A stretch of DNA of 64,000 nt from Piromyces finnis (lineage: Eukaryota > Neocallimastigomycota > Neocallimastigomycetes > Neocallimastigales > Neocallimastigaceae), in the NCBI GenBank assembly GCA_002104945.1, contig MCFH01000019.1:94501-158500 (forward strand), in the 5' to 3' direction. The notes beneath the pieces were generated by a model, which saw only the letters and a program-made list of their open reading frames with translations, had not been told where the DNA came from and did no database searches. Positions within the stretch are counted from its first letter, which is position 1. Each line of letters opens with the position of its first letter. Positions 56,689 to 64,000 of this stretch are shown here, piece after piece. A program made the translations under genes and the position numbers.

Positions 56689-56962
56689 TGAAAGAATAGA
56701 ATTTAGCTAGAACTTAAATTACTAATAAAAATTTATATTACTAATATTAAACTTTAATTAATAATAAAATTATAATGTAATTACTAATGTAATGTTTCTT
56801 AGAATAATCGTAACATATAGTATTACTAATTTACATTAGCCACATACTTTAGTATAAAAAGGAATTTGTAAATGTATTATTAAAATCTTTGTAATTACCT
56901 TTATTAAATTAAATTTAATAAACATAATAAATAAACTTTATTAAACCTAAATTTACTTTTCA
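56689..56962 (+). repeat. copia 5' LTR
   Basis: 274 bp, starts TG and ends CA. A TATA box (TATAAAAAGG) at 56853-56862 is followed about 70 nt later by AATAAATAAA (56926-56935), a likely poly(A) signal, so the U3-R-U5 order is plausible with the RNA start near 56885. Confidence 0.93.
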
Positions 56963-56976
56963 GATTAAGAGTCTCA
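56963..56976 (+). promoter_or_regulatory. copia primer-binding site, matches tRNA-Lys(CUU) anticodon arm
   Basis: GATTAAGAGTCTCA lies directly after the LTR. Its reverse complement, TGAGACTCTTAATC, equals the anticodon stem-loop of eukaryotic tRNA-Lys(CUU) as I recall it (anticodon CUU followed by AAUC). It does not match a tRNA 3' end. The primer would be a 5' half-tRNA ending at about position 40, as described for Drosophila copia with initiator tRNA-Met. The Gag-Pol ATG follows at once. Confidence 0.7.
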
Positions 56977-59900
56977 ATGGCTACCGAATATATTCTTTCT
57001 AACCACGGACGTCCACTTAACGGTGACAATTTTAGTGCTTGGAAATTAAGAATTACCAGCATCCTCACCGCTTTAAATCTCAAGAATTATTTAGACCAAA
57101 ATATTACTACTAATGAAATTCAAGATCCAGGTGAAATCCTAAGAATACAAAAGGAAAATGCAGCTGCTGTATCTATTATACTTAACAATATTGAAGATAA
57201 AATCTACCCGCTGATAACCGATACTGATACTGCCCACGAACTTATGGAAAACTTAAAAATCCTCTTTGAGCAAGACGAAGATGTAACTTTACAAGAATGG
57301 ATGAACAAATTAAGAGATATGAAGGTCAAAAATCACAAAGAAATACTTAGCGTAACTAGTAAAATGATGTCCATATTTAAACAAATGGAGAAGAAAAAGT
57401 TACCAATTACTGAACAAGAAAAAATAGATTATCTCTTAGGATGTATGCCAAAGGAACTAAAAATCATTTTCATTTCTGGAACCACAACTACTGCAAATGA
57501 CCTTTATGAAGATATTAAAAATAAATACAAATTACTCTACCATATAGGAAAAAATAAAGAAATTAGAAATACAAGAAGCTATGATGAAGATATGATGGAC
57601 ATTGACTTAGTTAACAATATAATGAAATTTAACAAGGGCAACAACAATAACTCTAGAATAAGCAAATACTGTCATATATGCAATATGAAAAATCATAATA
57701 CTAGTGAATGCGGTTATAACACAAAAAACAAGAATAGATACAACAAATACAACAATAACAGCAACAACAACAGAAGGAAACTATATCAAAATAACAAAAG
57801 AAATTATAATAGAAACAACATCAATTATTTAAACAAGAAAGAAATGGATGAAATTTTATCAAATGATGGACTTGCCTATATTAATAACATCAATAATAAA
57901 GAAAATAATGAGAAATCTTCGAACTCTACTACCTGGATATATGACACAGGTGCTTCTGAACACATAACTAATGATAAAAGTATTTTAAGAAATTTTGTTG
58001 AACAAAAATTAAAAATGAAGTGTGCCAACAATACTACTTGTGAATTTCAGGGATTCGGTACATACGAAGGAAAACTAAATAACCATAACATAACATTAAA
58101 AAGGGTTTTATACTCCAAGGATATAGCACAAAATCTAATAAGTGGAATAAAATTAGCACAATCACACATAAATTGTGAAATAATTAATAAAAATTTCAAA
58201 CCACAGTTAATAATCAAATACAATAATAAAAATATATTTAGAACACATGTCAATAAAAGGAATAATTTCAAAATTAAAACACAAAATAATAATTTCAATG
58301 ATAAAAAGATATATTGTATCAATGAAAATTTATCAAATAATATATGGCACAATAGATTAGGACATTACTATAACAAAAATCTAGAAAATTTTTTAAAGTC
58401 ACACAAAATTGAAAATAATGAATGCCTACATTGTAAAATATCAAAATTAAATAGAAAACCACACAATGGAATCCCACCCAAAGCGACTAGAAGAAACGAA
58501 GTTATTCATTCCGATGTTATGGGACCTTTACCACCATCAATAAATCAATATAAATATATTCTAACTTTTATTGACGAAGCTACTAGAAAAGGTTGGGTAT
58601 TTAATCTAAAAAATAAATCAGATGTTACTAGTACGACTATCAATTTTATTAAATTAATCAACAATAACTACCAAAATGAAAAAATTAAAATTTTTAAGTC
58701 TGATAATGGAAAAGAATACAATAATAAAAAATTATTAAATTTTTGTAAACGAAATGGTATTAAGAAAGAATTTTCCCCACCTTACAATCCTCAAAACAAT
58801 GGGATAGCTGAACGTTTCAACAGAACTATTACATCGTGCGTTAAAACAATTCTGTTTTGGGCAAAACTTAGTTTAAACTTTTGGGAATATGCAGTAAAAC
58901 ATGCTGTATATATTTATAATATGATACCACACAGTTGTATTTCCAATAAAATTCCTAATGAAATATACTTCAATAAAAAGATAAATCTAAACTATTTAAA
59001 AACTTTTGGTTGCATTGCATACTATAAGAATTTCAACCAAAACAAAAGAAAATTTGATATAAACTCCAGAAAAGGAATTTACTTAGGATTTAATAATAAT
59101 ACTCACTGTTTTATAATTATGGATTTCTACGATCATAATATACATTTAGTAAGAGAAGCAATTTTCATAGAAGAAAAACCAGGCAATCTCAAAATTGTAT
59201 CCGGCAACAATCCTGGTTACTCTAATATTTTAAAAACAAAAATTTCTAATGGTACAATGGTATATAAACATGATCAGGAATCTAACTATGAGGAGATCGA
59301 TACCAACCACTATCCTACCATAATTAAAATCAAGAATAATTTTGACAATAATTATAATAATATCAGTGAGGATAGTTACACAGAGGAAATTTTTCAACAA
59401 AATAATAATCATGAAAATAGTGATGATGGTTACACAGAAGAAATTTTTCAAGATGAAAATAATCTTAACAATTATGAAAATGATGTAATTATTCAAAATA
59501 AAAAATTAGTTACCGAGAATTCCAACAAAGATAATAATGAAAATATCAGCAATAACAATAATAAAAGACCACTTTCACCTACTGAAGATACACATATTAG
59601 CAAATATAGAATTACAAATACAACTGAAGAAGAAAATATTTCTGAAAATATTGTAAACAACACTATTTATAATATTGACAATAATGATAAAAATTCTGAA
59701 TGTAACACATTATTTTCTATTAATACTGAGGTTCCACTTACTTTCAATGATATATTTAAAAGAGAAGATTGGAAAGAATGGAGACGCGCTATTAGAAATG
59801 AACTTTTTAATCTATACAATAATAAAGTTATGATATTTACCAAAAATATTCCAGAAAATACAAATGTTATCTCTACAAAATGGGTTTTTAACATAAAACG

Positions 59901-61254
59901 TGATTCGAACAATAAAATTTCAACATATAAAGCTAGACTTGTTGCTAGAGGATACAAACAAAAATACGGAATTGATTATGACAATATCTACTCACCTACA
60001 TTAGACATTGTTTGCATTAGACTCATTCTATCTTTAGCTGCAAAATTTAAATGGAACACCTACCAGCTAGATATTAAGGCCGCGTATTTAAATGCTCCAT
60101 TAGACAAAAATGTTTATGTTTCTATTCCCCAAGGTGATAAAAACTACAATAAAGGTTTCTGGCTTCTTAAGAAATCGTTATATGGATTAAAACAATCAGG
60201 CCGTAATTGGAATATCACTATCTCTGAATTTCTCTCAAAAATTGGATTTACTCAATGCAAATCGGAATCTTGTTTATTTTATAAAACTTTTGATAATTCT
60301 TTAACTTGTTTAATAGGTCTATACGTAGATGACATGATTATTTCTGGCACTAATCAGGAACTTATTAGCACTATATTAAAAATTAAAAATAAATTTTCTA
60401 TTTCAAAATGTGAAACTATTAATTTCATTTTAGGCATTCAGGTTGTACAGAAAAACTTCAGTTACACTATTTCCCAAAAATCATATATTGAAAACATTTT
60501 ATCAAAATATAATTTTAACAATATTAAAAAATCTAAAACCCCTTGTACTGGTGAAAATTATGTTTCTAAGAACAATTCTTTATTCGATAAAACTATCTAC
60601 AAATCGGCTATTGGTTCTTTAATTCACTTAGCTAAATGCACTCGCCCTGACATTGCTTATGCTGTTAATAATGCCGCCAGATATTGTGAAAATCCTACTG
60701 TTAGTGACTGGCATAAAATCATTAATATATTTAAATATCTCAATTTTTCTATGGAATACTCTATCACTTATGATGGATCTGGTGAATTTATTGCTTATTC
60801 TGATGCTGATTTTGGGGGAGACAAAAATGATAGAAAATCTACATCAGGCAATCTAATTTGTATGGGAAATAAACCAATCTTTTGGTCATCAAAGAAACAA
60901 AAAGTAGTTGCTCTTTCAACAGCTGAAGCGGAACTTATAAGTACTTCAGAACTAACAAGAAAAATCTTATGGCTAAGAAACATTTTTAAAGAAATTTTGA
61001 ACAAAAATATAACAATAAAAATATATACAGATAATTTATCCAGCAAAAAGACAATTGAAAATGGACAATTCAACAACAATATGAAACACATAGACTTAAG
61101 AGAACACTTTATCTTTGACGCTTTTAAAAATAATAAAATAATTTTAGAATATATAAAATCTGAAAATATGCTTGCTGATACATTAACCAAAAATACTAAT
61201 GGGCCAAAAATGACTAAATTCACAAACTTAATTTTTAATAAACAAAATAAATAA
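56977..61254 (+). CDS. copia Gag-Pol polyprotein, single intact frame
   Basis: 1,425 residues in one frame, no frameshift or stop. Gag occupies ~1-260 with a CCHC zinc knuckle Cys232/Cys235/His240/Cys245 that would bind the genomic RNA. The aspartic protease has its active Asp323-Thr-Gly. Integrase has a HHCC zinc domain (His458, His463, Cys483, Cys486) and the catalytic triad Asp513, Asp576 and Glu612 (DD35E). A low-complexity Asn/Glu spacer (~740-910) contains a duplicated YTEEIFQ segment. Reverse transcriptase runs from ~929, with KARLVARGYKQ, QLDIKAAYLNAPL, LYGLKQSGRNW and the catalytic YVDD (1116-1119). RNase H has Asp1276, Glu1317/Glu1319 and Asp1352. Particles would assemble in the cytoplasm and the cDNA integrate in the nucleus. 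The ATG begins 14 nt after the LTR, so the mRNA leader is essentially LTR plus primer site. Gag and Pol share one frame with no recoding signal, as in Drosophila copia and unlike Ty1. Confidence 0.96.
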   Translation: MATEYILSNHGRPLNGDNFSAWKLRITSILTALNLKNYLDQNITTNEIQDPGEILRIQKENAAAVSIILNNIEDKIYPLITDTDTAHELMENLKILFEQDEDVTLQEWMNKLRDMKVKNHKEILSVTSKMMSIFKQMEKKKLPITEQEKIDYLLGCMPKELKIIFISGTTTTANDLYEDIKNKYKLLYHIGKNKEIRNTRSYDEDMMDIDLVNNIMKFNKGNNNNSRISKYCHICNMKNHNTSECGYNTKNKNRYNKYNNNSNNNRRKLYQNNKRNYNRNNINYLNKKEMDEILSNDGLAYINNINNKENNEKSSNSTTWIYDTGASEHITNDKSILRNFVEQKLKMKCANNTTCEFQGFGTYEGKLNNHNITLKRVLYSKDIAQNLISGIKLAQSHINCEIINKNFKPQLIIKYNNKNIFRTHVNKRNNFKIKTQNNNFNDKKIYCINENLSNNIWHNRLGHYYNKNLENFLKSHKIENNECLHCKISKLNRKPHNGIPPKATRRNEVIHSDVMGPLPPSINQYKYILTFIDEATRKGWVFNLKNKSDVTSTTINFIKLINNNYQNEKIKIFKSDNGKEYNNKKLLNFCKRNGIKKEFSPPYNPQNNGIAERFNRTITSCVKTILFWAKLSLNFWEYAVKHAVYIYNMIPHSCISNKIPNEIYFNKKINLNYLKTFGCIAYYKNFNQNKRKFDINSRKGIYLGFNNNTHCFIIMDFYDHNIHLVREAIFIEEKPGNLKIVSGNNPGYSNILKTKISNGTMVYKHDQESNYEEIDTNHYPTIIKIKNNFDNNYNNISEDSYTEEIFQQNNNHENSDDGYTEEIFQDENNLNNYENDVIIQNKKLVTENSNKDNNENISNNNNKRPLSPTEDTHISKYRITNTTEEENISENIVNNTIYNIDNNDKNSECNTLFSINTEVPLTFNDIFKREDWKEWRRAIRNELFNLYNNKVMIFTKNIPENTNVISTKWVFNIKRDSNNKISTYKARLVARGYKQKYGIDYDNIYSPTLDIVCIRLILSLAAKFKWNTYQLDIKAAYLNAPLDKNVYVSIPQGDKNYNKGFWLLKKSLYGLKQSGRNWNITISEFLSKIGFTQCKSESCLFYKTFDNSLTCLIGLYVDDMIISGTNQELISTILKIKNKFSISKCETINFILGIQVVQKNFSYTISQKSYIENILSKYNFNNIKKSKTPCTGENYVSKNNSLFDKTIYKSAIGSLIHLAKCTRPDIAYAVNNAARYCENPTVSDWHKIINIFKYLNFSMEYSITYDGSGEFIAYSDADFGGDKNDRKSTSGNLICMGNKPIFWSSKKQKVVALSTAEAELISTSELTRKILWLRNIFKEILNKNITIKIYTDNLSSKKTIENGQFNNNMKHIDLREHFIFDAFKNNKIILEYIKSENMLADTLTKNTNGPKMTKFTNLIFNKQNK

Positions 61255-61262
61255 TTAAGTTT

Positions 61263-61271
61263 GAGGGGAAG
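61263..61271 (+). promoter_or_regulatory. copia polypurine tract
   Basis: GAGGGGAAG directly precedes the TG of the 3' LTR. It is the RNase H-resistant purine primer for plus-strand DNA and the only G-run nearby. Confidence 0.88.
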
Positions 61272-61545
61272 TGAAAGAATAGAATTTAGCTAGAACTTAA
61301 ATTACTAATAAAAATTTATATTACTAATATTAAACTTTAATTAATAATAAAATTATAATGTAATTACTAATGTAATGTTTCTTAGAATAATCGTAACATA
61401 TAGTATTACTAATTTACATTAGCCACATACTTTAGTATAAAAAGGAATTTGTAAATGTATTATTAAAATCTTTGTAATTACCTTTATTAAATTAAATTTA
61501 ATAAACATAATAAATAAACTTTATTAAACCTAAATTTACTTTTCA
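61272..61545 (+). repeat. copia 3' LTR
   Basis: 274 bp; line-by-line reading shows no difference from the 5' LTR. The TATA box is at 61436 and the poly(A) signal about 70 nt later. Confidence 0.93.
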
Positions 61546-61550
61546 AAAAT
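61546..61550. repeat. copia target-site duplication, right copy
   Basis: AAAAT directly after the CA of the 3' LTR; equal to 56684-56688. Confidence 0.9.
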
Positions 61551-61749
61551 AAATGAAATTAAAATTCTAATTTATTTTTATTCCATAATTCAAAGTTTGA
61601 CTATATGTATTTTTATTTTAGTTCAATAAAATAACTTTAATAAAATATATATAATAATTCAGTATAAATAAATATTTATAAAAATATAATGTATTTAAAT
61701 AATAAGTATATGAAAATAAAATAAAATTTAAATAATAAATAAAACTATT

Positions 61750-61755
61750 TTAAAC

Positions 61756-61788
<33 letters not shown>

Positions 61789-62754
61789 AAATAATATTTT
61801 AATTTATTTGAGTTTATTAATGTGTATATAATTGTAATTACTTGTCCTAAAAATATTACTCTAAAAAATAACTAGTATTAAGATATTTTAAAAATGCGAT
61901 TTAATATTTGAATGAAATATAAAATATAAAAAATATTTAAATAAAATAGTTTAAGATTCTATAAAGAATTTACAAATTTCAACATTTTTTTTTATTAAAA
62001 ACAAATTACGATATTAATACCATCACGTAATTATAGCTCTAAAATGTAATTAGAAAATTAAAAGTATTAAAAATATCATTAAAAGAGATAACATAGGAGC
62101 ATTTTTTACTAGTTATATATATGTAATATTAAACCTTTGAAACTCATCGAGTTTTAAGAAAAAAGTATAATTAAATTCTAATATTGTATAAGTTTTGAAT
62201 ATTAAAAACAGGCGGATATTATATCCGATATTTTTTATTAATTTAAAGAAAAATTATATATTATTTTAAAATAAATATATAAATTAAAAAACGAATAAAT
62301 AAATAAATGCTAATATTAATATTATTTATTAACATCTTAAGTTTATTATTTATAGGTATATCAGTTGCTGTATAATAAAAATAAACGAAATCATCCTTAA
62401 CATTGAAAATAAATACCAAATACAAATACCACTGTTCTTGTTTTATTATTTTAATGAAAATAATTTAACTAAAGTAAAAGAGAGCCAAATCTTATTTATT
62501 GAGAGAAAAATAGTAAATATTATAAATTGCTTAGAATTATTAATTAAATTAAATTTATATATATTTATTTAAAGGTAATATCTCATCTAAATCCTTAGAC
62601 TTTTCCTAAATATAAAAATAAAAAATAAAAAAAGCTATTACACACTAGAAGATATAAAAGAATTAAAATAAACTTTCGATTTTTCTTTATTATCTTTTGG
62701 AAAAGTTTTCAAGTAAACAAATAAAAAATAATAAAATATATAAAAACACTTCAA
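61750..62754. other. intergenic AT-rich DNA
   Basis: Right flank of foldback element 3, beginning with an A-run of about 29 (61755-61783). No gene is seen. A dyad GGCGGATATTATATCCGATA (62212-62231) is the only GC-containing palindrome. The final ~100 bases should hold the promoter of the next gene. Confidence 0.55.
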
Positions 62755-63405
62755 ATGAATAATTTTCTTTTAATTATTACTTTCATACTTAATATATCTA
62801 ATATTTTAAGTCAAACTATTAGTAAAGAAGAAGTACTAAAATTAAAAATACAAAATTGTACTTCAAGTAATGACTGTCTAAACGGAGATGACTGTTTTGA
62901 TGGTTTTTGTAATACTCAATATGTTTGTCATAACGATAAATGTATGTTAAAAAAAAAAGAAATGACTTTTGAATATTATATCAAGAAAGATGAATATCAA
63001 TATTCTAATACTACAGAACTAATATTGGAATCCTGCCCGGAAGAAGAAAGAAATAACGAAAAATGTTTTACTCGTTACTGTATCGAAAATAATGATTGTT
63101 ATAGTTACAAATGTGTAAACAATACCTGTATTATTAATGAAGACTTTACAACATATCATTGTTTCTTTGATAATTTCGAAAATAAAATGTTATGTGGAAA
63201 AACATTATATGAAAATTGCAAAAATAATGAAGAATGTTACCCTGGCAGCTGTAATGAACAAAATTTCTGTATTGATAAATCAGTACCATATATATCAAAT
63301 GGTATGAAAAAGGATTTTTTTATATTTATTTTTATAATAATTATTATCCTCATTTTAATTGTAATAGTGTGTCATCGTAAAAATAAAAACAAAACCTTTG
63401 ATTAA
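62755..63405 (+). CDS. cysteine-rich type I membrane protein (unknown function)
   Basis: 216 residues, one exon, ATG in an A-rich context. Residues 1-19 are a signal peptide (ILSQ). The extracellular part (~20-185) carries about 18 Cys in repeated C-(x3-6)-C-(x4-5)-C patterns such as CTSSNDCLNGDDCFDGFC, NNDCYSYKCVNNTC and NNEECYPGSCNEQNFC. These look like three or four small disulphide modules of the EB/EGF-like kind and include several Asn-x-Ser/Thr glycosylation sites. Residues ~188-207 form one Ile-rich membrane helix followed by a short basic tail (CHRKNKNKTFD). There is no catalytic domain. A surface receptor or adhesion role is an inference; I do not recognise a named family. Confidence 0.8.
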   Translation: MNNFLLIITFILNISNILSQTISKEEVLKLKIQNCTSSNDCLNGDDCFDGFCNTQYVCHNDKCMLKKKEMTFEYYIKKDEYQYSNTTELILESCPEEERNNEKCFTRYCIENNDCYSYKCVNNTCIINEDFTTYHCFFDNFENKMLCGKTLYENCKNNEECYPGSCNEQNFCIDKSVPYISNGMKKDFFIFIFIIIIILILIVIVCHRKNKNKTFD

Positions 63406-64000
63406 TAAGGTAAATACTACTATAAAACAAAATAAAATTTCGGTTCTAAAATAGCTTGAAAAAAAAAAAAAAAAAACTAATAAAAAAAATACGATAATTG
63501 CAATATAAATAAATAGTTATATTAAAAAAAATACATGAATATGAAAGTAAGGAGTGTTAGTGCTACACTCACAACATATATAATGAAACTTTTGAATTCA
63601 AATTTAATAAAAGATTTTATTATATATACATTTAAAAATTAAAAAAATGATCTAATATAGGATATTTCAATTTTAATGAACCTAATATATTATTTTCATT
63701 ATTATATTCATGTATATAATTTAATTATAATTACTAAAAAATAAAAAATACTTGTTGATGTTAAAAAAAAAAAAAAGATTTTCAATAAAAATACTTTAAG
63801 AGTTTTATTATTTTTAAATTATTGATAAGCAAATAGGGTAATATAAAAAATTAATGCTGATTTTTTTATTTTCTATTCTAAAAAACAATGTAACAATTCT
63901 TTAAAAAAAAGTATATATATATATATATTTTGATAGTAAATATCAAATTAATAATCGTATTAATATTCAAAGGCTCTTTATTGATTTTATTAATCCTATA
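63406..64000. other. AT-rich DNA at the window end
   Basis: The 3' flank of the Cys-rich gene, with poly(A) runs and no gene seen. The short segment AGTAAGGAGTGTTAGTGCTACACTCACAAC (63546-63575) contains a GAGTGT/ACACTC hairpin, which may be a 3' end structure. Confidence 0.5.

Larger units (their letters stand above)
56689..61545 (+). mobile_element. complete Ty1/copia LTR retrotransposon
   Basis: 4,857 bp: two 274-bp LTRs (TGAAAG...TTTTCA), which I read as identical, a primer-binding site touching the 5' LTR, one long Gag-Pol frame, a purine tract before the 3' LTR and a 5-bp AAAAT duplication. The order integrase then RT/RNase H defines Ty1/copia (Pseudoviridae type). Everything needed for movement looks present, so this is a young and potentially active copy. 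It has jumped into the right arm of foldback element 3, which gives the relative ages. Confidence 0.95.
54389..61749. mobile_element. foldback element 3, interrupted by a copia element
   Basis: The left arm starts AATAGTTTTATTTATT at 54389; the right arm ends with the complement at 61749. Removing the copia element and one TSD leaves about 2.5 kb, the same size as element 1. The spacer (about 55400-55905) has the same orientation as in element 1. The right arm is split at 56688/61551: the sequence before the insertion and AAATGAAATTAAAATTCTAATT after it join to match the uninterrupted right arm of element 2. No coding region belongs to the foldback element itself. Confidence 0.82.

Overview
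The window looks like nuclear DNA of an anaerobic gut fungus (Neocallimastigomycota, the Piromyces/Neocallimastix/Anaeromyces/Orpinomyces group). The reasons are the extreme A+T content, with intergenic DNA made largely of poly(A), poly(T), (AAT)n and (AAAT)n; short AT-rich spliceosomal introns; a GH5 cellulase and a pectate lyase fused to a fungal CBM1; a giant asparagine-run protein; and exon-modular LRR surface proteins. The genus cannot be fixed from sequence alone. No tRNA, rRNA or CRISPR array was recognised.

Left part (1-21 kb): a small two-exon membrane-anchored protein (2502-2963); a three-exon gene for a 2,756-residue Asn/Asp/Glu-rich protein with a hinderin-like N-terminal coiled coil (3628-12145); a secreted GH5 endoglucanase with a hydrophobic C-terminal tail and no dockerin (13136-14572); and a two-exon tandem CCCH zinc-finger protein of the tristetraprolin type (19025-20964).

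Middle part (22.6-41 kb): a cluster of non-LTR retrotransposon (LINE) remnants. Copy A is inserted into copy B with a 12-bp target-site duplication and a poly(A) tail. Copy D lies on the minus strand, keeps endonuclease and half of the RT, and is broken at RT motif A. Beyond them is a 12-exon minus-strand LRR receptor-like gene (31368-34429) in which all eleven introns are phase 2, then a long gene-poor stretch, then a two-exon BAR-domain gene (39759-41022).

Right part (44-64 kb): a CBM1-PL3 pectate lyase (44008-45075); three copies of a foldback element with long inverted repeats (about 45.56-48.14, 50.57-52.92 and 54.39-61.75 kb); between the first two, a second LRR gene with the same phase-2 exon plan but a one-base frameshift (48382-49850); between the last two, LINE copy C; and, inside the third foldback element, a complete Ty1/copia element (56689-61545) with LTRs that read as identical, a 5-bp TSD and one intact 1,425-aa Gag-Pol frame. 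Its primer-binding site matches the anticodon arm of tRNA-Lys(CUU), which suggests half-tRNA priming. A cysteine-rich type I membrane protein closes the window (62755-63405).

The cellular genes fit a plant-biomass-degrading zoosporic fungus: wall-degrading enzymes (GH5, PL3), surface proteins (LRR receptor, Cys-rich protein), membrane shaping (BAR) and mRNA turnover (CCCH). They are not an operon or cluster. The least conventional content is the foldback family, the copia primer site and the phase-2 one-repeat-per-exon LRR genes.
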